A DNA stretch of 64,000 bases. Source: Microbacterium sp. Nx66 (GTDB taxonomy: Bacteria; Actinomycetota; Actinomycetes; Actinomycetales; Microbacteriaceae). The translations under genes were made by a program, and so were the position numbers. The notes under the pieces were generated by a model. It did not search any database and was not told the DNA's origin. It saw only the letters and a program-made list of their open reading frames with translations. Where the stretch lies: NCBI RefSeq assembly GCF_904066215.1, contig NZ_LR880474.1:1302001-1366000 (forward strand), written 5' to 3'. Below, piece after piece: positions 35,220 to 44,431 of this stretch; within the stretch, counting starts at the first letter, position 1, and each line of letters opens with the position of its first letter.

Positions 35220-36454
35220 GGACCTCGACCCGGAGGAGCGCGCTCGCCCTGTGGATCGCCTTCCTCCTCGTCCACCTCGTGACCGCGTGGCTGGGCTGGG
35301 TCTACCCGAGCCAGCCCATGGGGGACGTCGTGCTCGTGTACGAGCCCTGGGCCACCGCGGCGTGGAGCGGCGGGGAGGTCGTGGGCGTCACGGAGTCCTG
35401 GGTGTATCCGCAGCTCGCGCTCCTGCCGATGATGCTCGCCGCCGGGCTCGCCGCACCGTTCCTCCCGCTGCTCGGCGTCTCCGGCGCCTACCTCATCGGC
35501 TGGGCACTGCTGGTGACGGCGCTCGACGCCCTGGCGTTCGCCGTCCTCGTCGGGTGCGGACGCGTACGGGCGCGTCGGACAGCCGCGTGGTTCTGGTGTG
35601 CGGCGCTGCTGCTCCTCGGACCCATCGCGCTGTACAGGATCGATGCCGTGACCGTGCCCCTCGCCGTCGTCGCCGGTCTGTGGTTGGTCACCCGCCCCAC
35701 CATCGCCGCGGCGCTGCTGACCATCGGCGCCTGGATCAAGATCTGGCCCGGTGCGCTCCTCCTCGCGGCGGTCGTGGCCGGGAGGGCGCGGCTGCGGATG
35801 CTCCTGACCGCCGCGGGGGTCACCGCCGGTGTGGTGGTGGCGCTCCTGCTGCTCGGCGCCGACACCGAGATCCTCGGCTTCCTCACCGCACAGACCGGCC
35901 GGGGGCTCCAGATCGAGGCGGTCGCCGCGACGCCGTTCCTCTGGATGGCCGTGACGGGGGCCGCCCGCATCGAGTACAGCTACGACATCCTCACCTTCCA
36001 GATCGTCGCGCCGGGAGCGGAGGTCGTCTCCACGGTCCTCACCCCGCTCCTCGCCCTCGCCGTGGTCGTCGTCGCGCTCGCCGGCGGGGTCAAGGCCGCC
36101 CGCGGCGCGTCGTTCGCGCGACTCTTCCCGCCGCTGGCCCTGCTCCTGGTGACGGTGCTCATCGCTCTGAACAAGGTCGGCTCGCCGCAGTTCCAGACCT
36201 GGCTGCTGGCGCCCGTGATCCTGTGGCTCGTGCTCGACCGCCGCCGCGCGCGGGCCGCCGCGGCGCTCGTGCTCGCGCTGTGCCTGCTCACCTGTCTCGT
36301 GTATCCGCTGAGCTACGACGGGCTGCTGCGGGCCGAAGCCGCCCCCGTCCTGCTGCTCACGATGCGGAACGTCCTGCTCGTCATCCTCGCCGTCGTGAGC
36401 GCCGTCGCGCTCGCGCGTGTCCCCGTCGTCCGCCGTCCCCGAACCCAGGAGTGA
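35216..36454 (+). CDS. GT87/DUF2029-type polytopic membrane protein
   Basis: 412 residues, about ten membrane helices. The layout (first loop with YPSQPMGDVVLVYEPWA, helix 5-6 loop with ALYRIDAVTVPLAV, and WIKIWPGALLL) resembles polyprenyl-phosphate mannose-dependent glycosyltransferases of the GT87/DUF2029 group, which mannosylate lipoglycans on the outer face. The early acidic residues in the first extracytoplasmic loop fit a GT-C active site. GTG start overlaps nnrD. Donor and acceptor are unknown. Confidence 0.75.
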   Translation: MRTSTRRSALALWIAFLLVHLVTAWLGWVYPSQPMGDVVLVYEPWATAAWSGGEVVGVTESWVYPQLALLPMMLAAGLAAPFLPLLGVSGAYLIGWALLVTALDALAFAVLVGCGRVRARRTAAWFWCAALLLLGPIALYRIDAVTVPLAVVAGLWLVTRPTIAAALLTIGAWIKIWPGALLLAAVVAGRARLRMLLTAAGVTAGVVVALLLLGADTEILGFLTAQTGRGLQIEAVAATPFLWMAVTGAARIEYSYDILTFQIVAPGAEVVSTVLTPLLALAVVVVALAGGVKAARGASFARLFPPLALLLVTVLIALNKVGSPQFQTWLLAPVILWLVLDRRRARAAAALVLALCLLTCLVYPLSYDGLLRAEAAPVLLLTMRNVLLVILAVVSAVALARVPVVRRPRTQE

Positions 36455-36458
36455 ACCC

Positions 36459-36791
36459 ATGTTGATCGCCTTCTCCGTCGCCCCCAGCGGCACGCCCGCC
36501 GATGGCGCCGACCGCAGCGATGCCTCCGTGCACGATGCGGTGGCCGCCGCGGTGCGCGTCGTCCGTGCTTCCGGGCTCCCGCACCGCACGACGAGCATGT
36601 TCACCGAGATCGAGGGGCCCGACTGGGACACCGTGATGGACGTGGTCAAGCGGGCGACCGAGGCGGTCATGCCGTACGGATCGCGGGTGTCCCTCGTCCT
36701 CAAGGCGGACATCCGTCCCGGCTACACCGGGGAGCTCGACGCCAAGGTCGAGCGCCTGGAGGCGGCGATCGAGGAGTCCGACGACCGGTAA
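36459..36791 (+). CDS. MTH1187/YkoF-type thiamine-binding protein
   Basis: 110 residues with a ferredoxin-like fold repeating beta strands MLIAFSVAPSG and VSLVLKADIRPGYTG, the pattern of the Thiamine_BP (MTH1187) family. Such proteins bind thiamine or its pyrimidine part and often accompany thiamine transporters. Four bp after the GT87 gene and directly before an MFS gene. Its stop codon TAA also forms the first three bases of the -10 hexamer of the downstream promoter. Confidence 0.88.
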   Translation: MLIAFSVAPSGTPADGADRSDASVHDAVAAAVRVVRASGLPHRTTSMFTEIEGPDWDTVMDVVKRATEAVMPYGSRVSLVLKADIRPGYTGELDAKVERLEAAIEESDDR

Positions 36792-36794
36792 GCT
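36789..36794 (+). promoter_or_regulatory. -10 hexamer of leaderless MFS promoter
   Basis: TAAGCT ends six nt before GTG 36801; the TAA is the stop of the thiamine-binding gene. Confidence 0.6.
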
Positions 36795-36800
36795 GAACCG

Positions 36801-38030
36801 GTGAATCCCTCGACACCTTCGAGGGGTGCGGCGAAGTGGGCGCTCCTCTCCCTCGCCATCGGCAGCTTCGGCATCGGCATGACCGAGTTCGTCGTCATGG
36901 GCCTGTTGCCGAACATCGCCGCCGACCTCCTCCCGTCCGTCTGGGCGTCGAGCCAGGAGGAGGCGCTGAGCCAGGCCGGCTGGCTGATCTCGCTGTACGC
37001 GCTCGGCGTGGTCATCGGCGCCCCGACCATCGCCGGCTTCGTCGCCCGCTATCCGCGGCACCGGGTGATGATCGTGCTCGCCCTGGCGTTGACGGTGTTC
37101 AACGCGCTCACCGTGGTGCTGCCGACGTTCGAGCTCGTGGGGGTGTCTCGCTTCCTCGCCGGGCTCCCGCACGGTGCGTATTTCGGCATCGGTGCGCTCG
37201 TCGCCGCCGACGTGATGGGACCGGGCAACCGTGCCAAGGGCGTCGCGTTCATCCTCACCGGACTCACGGTCGCTAACGTCATCGGGGTGCCGCTGGGTAC
37301 CTTCCTCGGTCAGGCATGGGGCTGGCGCGCGGCCTTCGCCGTCGTCGCGCTCGTGTTCGCGCTCGCCACCGTCTTCATCGCGCTGTTCGTACCCGCACAC
37401 CCGGGGAACCCCGGACGCACGATGCGGGCCGAGCTCGGAGTGTTCCGCATCGGTCAGGTGTGGTTCACGCTCGGCGTCGGGGCGATCGGGTTCGGCGGGT
37501 TCTTCGCCGTCTACAGCTACATCGCCCCGCTCGTGACGGAGGTCGCCGGATCGCCGGACTGGGTCGTGCCGATCGTGCTCGTGCTCATGGGGCTCGGCAT
37601 GACCGGCGGGAACCTCGTCGGCGGTCACCTCGCCGACATCGACCTCCGCCGCACGCTGCTGCTCGGTCTCGCCGCGATGGCGGTCGTGTTCGCTCTGCTC
37701 GCCGTGCTCTCGTTCTGGATCGTGAGCCTGAGCCTCGTCGTCGTGCTCGTCGGGTTCGTCTCGTCCGTGCTGAGCCCGACGATCCAGACCCGGCTGATGG
37801 ACGTGGCCGGCGACAACCAGTCCATCGCGGCGGCCATGAACCACTCCGCCCTGAACATCGGCAACAGCCTCGGCGCCTTCCTCGGCGGCATCGTGATCGC
37901 GGTCGGCTGGGGCTTCACGGCGCCGGCGTGGACCGGCGCCGTGCTCGCAGTGGCCGGTCTCCTCATCGCACTGGTGTCCTACCGCGTGGAGGCGCGGCGG
38001 GTCGCGCAGACGCCGGTCCTCGCATCGTAG
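36801..38030 (+). CDS. Major facilitator superfamily exporter (DHA1/AraJ-like)
   Basis: 409 residues, twelve predicted helices. Opens with LSLAIGSFGIGMTEFVVMGLLPNIA, the helix-1 signature of the AraJ/PbuE/NepI branch, and has the motif-A-like loop ARYPRHRVM between helices 2 and 3. Members export purine nucleosides, sugars or drugs. Neighbouring thiamine-binding gene does not prove thiamine transport because the MFS gene has its own promoter. GTG start supported by that promoter. Confidence 0.88.
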   Translation: MNPSTPSRGAAKWALLSLAIGSFGIGMTEFVVMGLLPNIAADLLPSVWASSQEEALSQAGWLISLYALGVVIGAPTIAGFVARYPRHRVMIVLALALTVFNALTVVLPTFELVGVSRFLAGLPHGAYFGIGALVAADVMGPGNRAKGVAFILTGLTVANVIGVPLGTFLGQAWGWRAAFAVVALVFALATVFIALFVPAHPGNPGRTMRAELGVFRIGQVWFTLGVGAIGFGGFFAVYSYIAPLVTEVAGSPDWVVPIVLVLMGLGMTGGNLVGGHLADIDLRRTLLLGLAAMAVVFALLAVLSFWIVSLSLVVVLVGFVSSVLSPTIQTRLMDVAGDNQSIAAAMNHSALNIGNSLGAFLGGIVIAVGWGFTAPAWTGAVLAVAGLLIALVSYRVEARRVAQTPVLAS

Positions 38031-38033
38031 AGT
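38028..38033 (+). promoter_or_regulatory. -10 hexamer of leaderless Nudix promoter
   Basis: TAGAGT ends six nt before GTG 38040; its first three bases are the MFS stop codon. Confidence 0.6.
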
Positions 38034-38039
38034 GACGGG

Positions 38040-38645
38040 GTGACCACCCCCGACGAGGACCTCCCGCTCGCCGGCACCGTCGTGCTGCTGCGGCCCGCCG
38101 CCGACGGCTTCCAGGTGCTGCTGCTGCGCCGTCCGTCGCGAGGCTCGTTCGCAGACGCCTGGGTCTTCCCCGGCGGGAAGGTCGAGCAGGGGGACCGTCA
38201 GCCGGGCGCTGCAGAGGTCGACGACGCGCGTCGCGCCGCCGCCAGGGAGACCGCGGAGGAGGTCGGACTGACGGCGCGCGATCTGGTGCCGCTGTCGGAG
38301 TGGCGTCCGCCGGCGGAGGCGCCGGTCCGGATCCGCACCTGGTTCTTCCTCGCCCTCGCGCCGGACGCCGAACCGTCGCCGTCCGCCGACGAGGTCGTCG
38401 AGCTCGCCTGGGTGTCACCCGCCGAGGCTCTCGCCCGTCACGCGTCAGGAGAGTGGCGACTCTTCCCGCCGACTTGGCTCACATTGCACCGACTCTCCAC
38501 CTTCGCCGATGTCGATGCGGCGCTGGCCTCCGGCGGGGCTGTCGAGCTGTTCCAGACACAGGTGCTCGATGAGGGCCGGGCGTTCGGCTGGGCACAGGGG
38601 ACCCTCCACGCCCACACCCTGCCGTGGCGGTTCGATCCGGTGTGA
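38040..38645 (+). CDS. Nudix hydrolase
   Basis: 201 residues. Nudix box begins GGKVEQGD and ends AARETAEEVGL, with a nine-residue insertion between the glycine pair and the REx2EE part, similar to the NUDT19/RppH-like coenzyme-A-type group. Substrate could be a nucleoside diphosphate derivative or an acyl-CoA. Convergent with metX, six bp apart and without a hairpin. GTG start fixed by the promoter. Confidence 0.85.
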   Translation: MTTPDEDLPLAGTVVLLRPAADGFQVLLLRRPSRGSFADAWVFPGGKVEQGDRQPGAAEVDDARRAAARETAEEVGLTARDLVPLSEWRPPAEAPVRIRTWFFLALAPDAEPSPSADEVVELAWVSPAEALARHASGEWRLFPPTWLTLHRLSTFADVDAALASGGAVELFQTQVLDEGRAFGWAQGTLHAHTLPWRFDPV

Positions 38646-38651
38646 CGCGGC

Positions 38652-39857
38652 TCAGGCGTCGAGTAGACGCCGTAGGTGCGCGCCGACGGCCTCGGTCTCG
38701 ATGAGGAAGCCGTCGTGGCCGAAGTCGCTCGTGAGCACCACCGCTTCGCCGTCGAGCACGTTCGCGATGCTCCGCGCGATCCGCTGCTGCCCGTCGACGG
38801 GGAAGAGGCGGTCGCTGTCGATGCCGAGGACGAGGGTCTTCGCGGTCACCGCCTTCAGGGCCTCCTCGACGCCGCCGCGGCCGCGACCGACGTCATGCGA
38901 GTTCATCGCCTCGACGAGGGTGACGTAGCTGTTCGCATCGAAGCGCCGCGTGAACTTGTTGCCATGGAAGTCGAGGTACGACTCCACCGCGAAGCGCCCG
39001 CCGTGGCCGAGCGGCGACACGTCGGACTGCCAGGAGCGCTGGAACCGCTGGTTGAGCTCGATCGGGCTGCGGTAGTTCAGCAGAGCCATGCGGCGGGCGA
39101 GGGCGAGGCCGCGATGCGGACCGTCGCCGTCCGCGAGGTCGTAGTACTCGCCGCCCTGGTAGCGCGGGTCCATGCGGATGGTCTCCAGCTGCACGGTGTT
39201 GAGCGCGATCTGGTCGGCGGTGGTGACCGGGGGAGAGGAGAGCACCGCGAGCCGCTGCACCCGGTCGGGCTGCGACACGCCCCACTCGAGCGCATGCATG
39301 CCGCCCATCGAGCCGCCGATCACCGCCGCCCAGCTGTCGATGCCGAGCGCGTCGGCCAGGCGCACCTGCGCGGCGACCTGGTCGCGGATGGTGAGGTAGG
39401 GGAAGCGCGACGCCCACTCGTAGCCGTCCGGGGCGATGCTTGCCGGCCCCGTCGATCCCTGGCAGCCGCCGAGCATGTTCGGCGCGATCACGAACCACTC
39501 GTCGGTGTCGAGCGGCGCACCGGGGCCGACGACGTCCTCCCACCAGCCGGCGGTCGGGTGGCCGGCGCCGGCCTCGCCGCGCACATGGCTGTCGCCGGTG
39601 AGAGCGTGCAGGACGAGCACCGCGTTATCGCGGGCGGCGTTCAACTCGCCCCAGCTCTCGTAGGCGAGGCGGATGCCGGGAAGCTGTGCTCCGCTCTCCG
39701 CGGTGAAGGCGCCGAACGCGGCGAAGCGGCGGCCGCCGACGGGATCGCCGTCCCGCCAGGCGCCGGTGGCCGGCGGGCGGGCACGGAGCAGCCGGACGTC
39801 GGCCTCCGTCACCGGTGCCGACGGCACCGTGTCCTCGGAGGTCGTCTGCCAGTCCAT
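38652..39857 (-). CDS. metX: Homoserine O-acetyltransferase
   Basis: 401 residues, alpha/beta-hydrolase enzyme activating homoserine for methionine synthesis. Nucleophile serine in AVIGGSMGGMHALEWG, oxyanion region LVLHALTGDSHV, aspartate in GIDSDRLFPVDGQQ and histidine in SDFGHDGFLIE complete the triad. The ATG at 39857 gives the normal length; an in-frame extension to 39992 covers the upstream terminator and is rejected. Downstream of metY on the same strand but separated from it by a hairpin, so it likely has its own promoter. Confidence 0.95.
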   Translation of the reverse strand: MDWQTTSEDTVPSAPVTEADVRLLRARPPATGAWRDGDPVGGRRFAAFGAFTAESGAQLPGIRLAYESWGELNAARDNAVLVLHALTGDSHVRGEAGAGHPTAGWWEDVVGPGAPLDTDEWFVIAPNMLGGCQGSTGPASIAPDGYEWASRFPYLTIRDQVAAQVRLADALGIDSWAAVIGGSMGGMHALEWGVSQPDRVQRLAVLSSPPVTTADQIALNTVQLETIRMDPRYQGGEYYDLADGDGPHRGLALARRMALLNYRSPIELNQRFQRSWQSDVSPLGHGGRFAVESYLDFHGNKFTRRFDANSYVTLVEAMNSHDVGRGRGGVEEALKAVTAKTLVLGIDSDRLFPVDGQQRIARSIANVLDGEAVVLTSDFGHDGFLIETEAVGAHLRRLLDA

Positions 39858-39913
39858 GTCTCCATTCTCGCCTGGCCGGTGGGTCTCGGCCCGCAGGTTA
39901 CGACACGGGCACG

Positions 39914-39949
39914 ACGAAGGCCCCGAGCCGTGCGGTCCGGGGCCTTCGT
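39914..39949 (-). terminator. Terminator between metY and metX
   Basis: 12-bp stem (39914-39925 with 39938-39949), GC-rich, 15 bp after the metY stop on the minus strand. Confidence 0.8.
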
Positions 39950-39963
39950 GGAGGGCGTGCGGG

Positions 39964-41286
39964 TCAGGCGCGCGCGGCCTCCGAGACGGCACGCGCGGCG
40001 GCGAGCGCCTGGTCCAGATCCGCCTTGAGGTCCTCGATGTTCTCGAGGCCCACGGACAGGCGCACGAGGCCGGGGGTCACACCCGCGGTGAGCTGCTGCT
40101 CAGGCGTGAGCTGGGCGTGCGTCGTGGAGGCCGGGTGGATGACGAGCGAGCGCACGTCGCCGATGTTGGCGAGGTGGCTGAACAGGGAGAGGCTGTTGAC
40201 GAACTCCCGTCCGGCCTCGACACCGCCCTTGAGCTCGAACGACAGCACGGCGCCGACACCCTTCGGGGCGTACTCGTTCGCCGTGGCGTACCAGGGCGAG
40301 GAGGGAAGGCCGGAGTAGTTGACCCCGGCCACGTCGTCGCGGCTGTCCAGCCACTCGGCGATCTCCTGGGCGTTCTGCACGTGGCGCTCGATGCGCAGCG
40401 ACAGCGTCTCGACACCCTGGATGAGGTTCCACGCGCTCTGCGGGGCGATGGCCGAGCCGAGGTCGCGGAGCAGCTGCACGCGGGCCTTGATGATGTAGGC
40501 GAGCGGGTCGCCGACCGCGGCCGTGTAGCTGGCGCCGTGGTACGACGGGTCCGGCTCGGTGAGGCCGGGGAACTTCTCGACGTTCTCCGACCATGCGAAG
40601 GAGCCGCCGTCGATCACGACGCCGCCGATCGTGGTGCCGTGGCCGCCGAGGAACTTCGTGATCGAGTGGACGACGATGTCGGCGCCGTGCTCGAACGGAC
40701 GGATCAGGTACGGCGTCGCGATCGTGTTGTCCACGATCAGCGGGACGCCGCTCTCGTGGGCGATGTCGGCGACCGTGCGGATGTCGAGCACGTTGATCTG
40801 CGGGTTGCCGATCGTCTCCGCGAAGAAGAGCTTCGTGTTCGGGCGGACGGCGCGGCGCCACTCCTCCGGGTCGTCCTGGTTCTCGACGAAGGTGACCTCG
40901 ATGCCGAGCTTGGCCAGGGTGTACTTGAACAGGTTGTAGGTGCCGCCGTAGATCGAGCTCGACGCGACGAAGTGGTCGCCGGCCTGCGCGATGTTGAGGA
41001 TCGCGAAGGTCGAGGCGGCCTGGCCGCTGGAGAGGACGAGGGCGCCGGTGCCCCCTTCGAGCGCGGCGAGGCGCTGCTCCAGGACGTCCTGGGTCGGGTT
41101 CTGGATGCGGGTGTAGATGTTGCCGAACTCGGCGAGCGCGAAGAGGTTCGCGGCGTGGTCGGCGCTGTCGAACACGTAGGACGTGGTCTGGTAGATCGGT
41201 GTCGCCCTGGCCTTGGTGACGGGGTCGGGGGCGGCGCCCGAGTGGATCTGCTTGGTCTCGAAACGCCAGGTCTCGGGTGCGGACAT
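39964..41286 (-). CDS. metY: O-acetylhomoserine aminocarboxypropyltransferase (O-acetylhomoserine sulfhydrylase)
   Basis: 440 residues, Cys/Met-metabolism PLP enzyme. PLP lysine in SITKFLGGHGTTIGG, cofactor motifs YTRIQNPTQDVLE and SSGQAASTFAILN. Converts O-acetylhomoserine and sulfide to homocysteine, the step after MetX. ATG 41286 with GGGGGAA upstream. Preceded by a TTGACA-type promoter. Full length; the leader shows no SAM-I or SAM-IV riboswitch pattern that I can recognise. Confidence 0.95.
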   Translation of the reverse strand: MSAPETWRFETKQIHSGAAPDPVTKARATPIYQTTSYVFDSADHAANLFALAEFGNIYTRIQNPTQDVLEQRLAALEGGTGALVLSSGQAASTFAILNIAQAGDHFVASSSIYGGTYNLFKYTLAKLGIEVTFVENQDDPEEWRRAVRPNTKLFFAETIGNPQINVLDIRTVADIAHESGVPLIVDNTIATPYLIRPFEHGADIVVHSITKFLGGHGTTIGGVVIDGGSFAWSENVEKFPGLTEPDPSYHGASYTAAVGDPLAYIIKARVQLLRDLGSAIAPQSAWNLIQGVETLSLRIERHVQNAQEIAEWLDSRDDVAGVNYSGLPSSPWYATANEYAPKGVGAVLSFELKGGVEAGREFVNSLSLFSHLANIGDVRSLVIHPASTTHAQLTPEQQLTAGVTPGLVRLSVGLENIEDLKADLDQALAAARAVSEAARA

Positions 41287-41338
41287 GTGTTCCCCCTGGA
41301 ACGGTCGGAAGGTCGGATGGGCTGGTGCCCTTGCAGCG

Positions 41339-41365
41339 AGAGTACGGAATATCGCGCCGTGTCAA
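41339..41365 (-). promoter_or_regulatory. metY promoter
   Basis: On the minus strand TTGACA (41365-41360) and TACTCT (41344-41339) are 15 bp apart, a short spacer. Gives a leader of about 45 nt. One of the few places in the window with a perfect -35 hexamer. Confidence 0.5.
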
Positions 41366-41432
41366 CAGCAACCGGGAAATGTGACGTAACACGGCGTGCG
41401 GCCCGGAACGGGCGGAACCCGCGCGGACATCG

Positions 41433-41438
41433 TACGGT
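41433..41438 (+). promoter_or_regulatory. -10 hexamer of SDR promoter
   Basis: TACGGT ends seven nt before ATG 41446; GGAGG in between is only two nt from the ATG. Confidence 0.45.
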
Positions 41439-41445
41439 GGAGGAC

Positions 41446-42228
41446 ATGGCCAACAGACGTGCAGTGGTGACAGGTGCGAGTTCCGGGATCGGTCAGGCGA
41501 CGGTGCGGGTGCTGCGGGCGCGGGGGTGGGACGTCGTCGGCGTCGCGCGCCGTGCGGACCGCCTCGCCGCTCTCTCCGCCGAGACGGGGGCGTCGACCAT
41601 CGCCTGCGACCTGACCGACGACGCCGCGGTGACGGCGCTCGTCGGAGAGCTGGAGCGCACGGGCCCGGTCCACGCCCTCGTCCAGGTCGCCGGCGGCGCG
41701 CGGGGGACCGACCGCGTCGAGGACGCCGCGCTCGCCGACTGGCAGTGGATGTACGACGCGAACGTGCTCGCCACGCAGCGCCTTGTGGCGGGGCTGCTGC
41801 CGCTGCTGCGTCGCACCGCGGACGCGGACGGTCACGCCGACCTCCTCTTCGTGACCTCGACGGCTGCGCAGACCGCCTACCCGGGTGGTGCGGGGTATAA
41901 CGCGGCGAAGGCTGCGGAGGCGATGCTCGTCCGGGCGCTGCGCCAGGAGCTGAACGGCGAGCCGCTCCGCGTGGCCGAGGTCGCTCCGGGCATGGTGCAC
42001 ACCGAGGAGTTCACGCTGAACCGGCTCGGGGGCGACGCCGTCGCGGCGGAGGCCGTGTACTCCGGCGTCGAGGCGCCCCTCCGCGCCGAGGATGTCGCGG
42101 ACGTCATCGCCTATGCCCTGGAGGCCCCCGCTCACGTGAACCTCGACCTCATCACGATGCGGCCGGTCGCTCAGTCGGCGCAGCACCTGCTCGCGCGGGG
42201 TCCGCTGCGGGTCCGGCCCGTCGAGTGA
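41446..42228 (+). CDS. Short-chain dehydrogenase/reductase
   Basis: 260 residues, Rossmann fold. Cofactor motif [12 protein letters not shown]-preferring basic pair ARRADR after beta-2, catalytic serine in LLFVTSTAA and YxxxK in AGYNAAK. Closest in pattern to serine/3-hydroxy acid dehydrogenases such as YdfG ([24 protein letters not shown]). Substrate inferred only loosely. GTGA overlap with ung makes a two-gene operon. Confidence 0.9.
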   Translation: MANRRAVVTGASSGIGQATVRVLRARGWDVVGVARRADRLAALSAETGASTIACDLTDDAAVTALVGELERTGPVHALVQVAGGARGTDRVEDAALADWQWMYDANVLATQRLVAGLLPLLRRTADADGHADLLFVTSTAAQTAYPGGAGYNAAKAAEAMLVRALRQELNGEPLRVAEVAPGMVHTEEFTLNRLGGDAVAAEAVYSGVEAPLRAEDVADVIAYALEAPAHVNLDLITMRPVAQSAQHLLARGPLRVRPVE

Positions 42229-42944
42229 CCGGAGGACGCACCCTCGCCGAGCTCGCGGACGAGGGACTGATCGACGCGGGGTGGGCGGCGGCGCTGGCCC
42301 CGGTGCAGGACACCATCACGGCGCTCGGGGAGCGGCTGCGCGCCGAGCAGGCCGCGGGTCACGGGTACCTTCCCGCGGGACCGAACGTGCTGCGGGCCTT
42401 CCAGCGACCGCTCGCCGATGTCCGGGTGCTCATCACGGGTCAGGACCCCTACCCGACCCCCGGCCACCCGATCGGGCTGTCGTTCGCCGTCGACCGCGAC
42501 GTGCGCCCCTTGCCGCGGAGCCTGATGAACATCTACAAGGAGCGCGAAGCGGACCTCGGGCTGTCCCCCGCGCCGCACGGCGACCTCACGGCGTGGAGCG
42601 ATCAGGGCGTGCTGCTGCTGAACCGCGTCCTGACGGTCCGCCCCGGAGCCGCGGCCTCCCACCGCGGCTGGGGGTGGGAGCAGGTGACGGAGCTCGCGAT
42701 CCGCACCCTCGTCGCGCGCGACCAGCCGCTCGTCGCGATCCTCTGGGGGCGCGACGCGGCGAATCTCCAGCCTCTCCTCGGCGACACCCCGGTGATCGCC
42801 TCGGCGCATCCGTCCCCGCTCTCGGCCAGCCGCGGCTTCTTCGGCTCCCGCCCCTTCTCCCGCGCGAACGCGCTCCTGGAAGAGCTCGGCAGCGCTCCGG
42901 TGGACTGGAGGGTGGAGGGTGAGGGGCACGGCTCCCTAAGCTGA
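42225..42944 (+). CDS. ung: Uracil-DNA glycosylase (family 1)
   Basis: 239 residues. Water-activating loop [18 protein letters not shown], uracil-recognition strand LLLNRVLTV, and the minor-groove loop [14 protein letters not shown] are all intact. Removes uracil from DNA at the first step of base excision repair. Start is GTG 42225, overlapping the SDR stop. Normal length. Confidence 0.97.
   Translation: MTGGRTLAELADEGLIDAGWAAALAPVQDTITALGERLRAEQAAGHGYLPAGPNVLRAFQRPLADVRVLITGQDPYPTPGHPIGLSFAVDRDVRPLPRSLMNIYKEREADLGLSPAPHGDLTAWSDQGVLLLNRVLTVRPGAAASHRGWGWEQVTELAIRTLVARDQPLVAILWGRDAANLQPLLGDTPVIASAHPSPLSASRGFFGSRPFSRANALLEELGSAPVDWRVEGEGHGSLS
42937..42942 (+). promoter_or_regulatory. -10 hexamer of leaderless GNAT promoter
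   Basis: TAAGCT ends six nt before ATG 42949, inside the last codons of ung. Confidence 0.6.
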
Positions 42945-42948
42945 GCCC

Positions 42949-43563
42949 ATGCAGTTCGAGCCCGGGGACCGTCGTCGCGTTCTCCCGCGTCATCTGCGAC
43001 CGGCCTCCGCACCGGACACGTTCTCGTACGCGATCCGCCCCGCTAGGGCCGCAGATCTCCCGCACGTGCGCGAGATCTACAACCACTTCGTCAGCAACTC
43101 GGCCGTCACTCTGGACGAGCGCCGCAGCAGCATCCCGTACTGGAGAGACAAGTTCGCGCTCCTGGAGCGGCTCGGGCTGCCTTTCCTCGTGGCGGTGTCG
43201 CCCTCCGGCGCGATCCTCGGCTATGCCCTCGCGCAGCCGTGGGCCGGGAAGAACGCCTACCGGTACACGGTGGAGGACTCCATCTACCTCGGGCCGGGCG
43301 CGGCGGGGAAGGGACTCGGCTCCGCTCTCCTGCAGGCCCTGATCGACGCCTGCGAACAGCGCGGGCTGCGCGAGATGGTCGCCGTCGTCAGCGATCAAGG
43401 GGCGGACGCCTCGATCCGGCTGCACGAGAAGCTCGGCTTCGTGGAGGCCGGGCGCATGGGGCGGGTCGGCCGGAAGTTCGGTCGTGACCTGGGCACCGTC
43501 TACCTGCGCCGAGCCCTGCGCCCGTCCCGCCCCCGCCGTCGCCTCTCGCTCTTCCCGCGCTGA
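42949..43563 (+). CDS. GNAT N-acetyltransferase, phosphinothricin/methionine-sulfone acetyltransferase-like
   Basis: 204 residues. An extra N-terminal segment of about 25 residues precedes a PAT/MnaT-type GNAT domain: [16 protein letters not shown], acetyl-CoA loop [14 protein letters not shown], and [21 protein letters not shown]. Family members acetylate small amino-acid-like toxins such as phosphinothricin or methionine sulfoximine. The C-terminus is very basic ([12 protein letters not shown]). The stop codon is embedded in the left arm of a long inverted repeat. Confidence 0.85.
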   Translation: MQFEPGDRRRVLPRHLRPASAPDTFSYAIRPARAADLPHVREIYNHFVSNSAVTLDERRSSIPYWRDKFALLERLGLPFLVAVSPSGAILGYALAQPWAGKNAYRYTVEDSIYLGPGAAGKGLGSALLQALIDACEQRGLREMVAVVSDQGADASIRLHEKLGFVEAGRMGRVGRKFGRDLGTVYLRRALRPSRPRRRLSLFPR

Positions 43564-43637
43564 CCCACCCCTTTGTGTGCGCCCCGGCCCCTTGCGGACG
43601 CGCGCAACGGGGTGGGAGGCACGCAAGGGGGTGGGTC
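43562..43637. repeat. Nested inverted/direct repeat at a convergent gene end
   Basis: Outer arms 43562-43580 and 43619-43637 pair over 19 bp with two G-T wobbles. Inside, a direct copy of the right arm (GCAACGGGGTGGGA at 43604-43617 against GCAAGGGGGTGGGT at 43623-43636) and a shorter inverted CCCCTTGCG allow alternative folds. Probably acts as terminator for both genes. Confidence 0.75.
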
Positions 43638-43642
43638 GACGA

Positions 43643-44431
43643 TCAGGCGTCGGGGATGACGGGGATCGCGGAGAGCAGCGTGCGGGTGTAGTCCGCCGAC
43701 GGGTGGAGAAGGACGTCACGGGTCGGACCGCGCTCGACGATGCGGCCGTCCTTCATGACGACGACCGTGTCGCAGAGGTTCTGCACCACACCGATGTCAT
43801 GGGACACGAGCAGCAGCGTGAACTCGTCCGCGACCCGCAGCTCCGCGAGGAGCTCGAGGATCTGCGCGCGCACCGTGACGTCCAGCGCCGACAGCGGTTC
43901 GTCGCCGACGAGGATCCGCGGACGATGGACGAGCGCGCGGGCGAGGGCGATCCGCTGCCGCTGCCCGCCGGAGAACTCGTGCGGGTAGCGGTCGCCCATC
44001 TCGGGGTCGAGGCCGACCTGGGCGATGACCTCTCGTACCCTGGCGCGATGATCTCCGTCGATGCCGAGCGCCCACAGCGGCTCCCGCACGATCTGCCCGG
44101 CCGTCATCCGGGGGTCGAGCGAGGCGTAGGGGTCCTGGAAGACGAGTCCCGTCTGCCGACGCAGCCAGTGCAGCGACCGCGCGGAGGCGGTGGCATCGAC
44201 GGTCCGGCCGTTTACCGACACGCTCCCCGCGGTCGGACGGTCGAGCCCGAGCAGGAGCCGCACGAGGGTCGACTTCCCGGATCCGGACTCGCCGATGATC
44301 CCGACGGAGGCGCCCTCGGGGACGTCGAGGTCGGTCGGCTCCAGCGCCGTCTGCCGCCGCGTGCGCTCGAACGCCGTCCGCTTCGGCAGGACGAAGTCCC
44401 GCCGCAGCCCTCGTGCTTCGATCAGGCTCAT
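43643..44431 (-). CDS. Peptide/nickel-type ABC transporter ATP-binding protein (DppF-like)
   Basis: 262 residues. Walker [11 protein letters not shown] loop [12 protein letters not shown], signature [14 protein letters not shown], Walker [13 protein letters not shown] and switch His in [10 protein letters not shown]. Last gene of a five-gene importer, overlapping the DppD-like gene by ATGA. It lacks most of the C-terminal oligopeptide extension seen in E. coli DppF. Powers uptake together with the preceding ATPase. Confidence 0.93.
   Translation of the reverse strand: MSLIEARGLRRDFVLPKRTAFERTRRQTALEPTDLDVPEGASVGIIGESGSGKSTLVRLLLGLDRPTAGSVSVNGRTVDATASARSLHWLRRQTGLVFQDPYASLDPRMTAGQIVREPLWALGIDGDHRARVREVIAQVGLDPEMGDRYPHEFSGGQRQRIALARALVHRPRILVGDEPLSALDVTVRAQILELLAELRVADEFTLLLVSHDIGVVQNLCDTVVVMKDGRIVERGPTRDVLLHPSADYTRTLLSAIPVIPDA

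Noticed and set aside
41287..41400. A SAM riboswitch in the metY leader
   Set aside because: The leader is only about 45 nt from the promoter and lacks the SAM-I and SAM-IV conserved cores.
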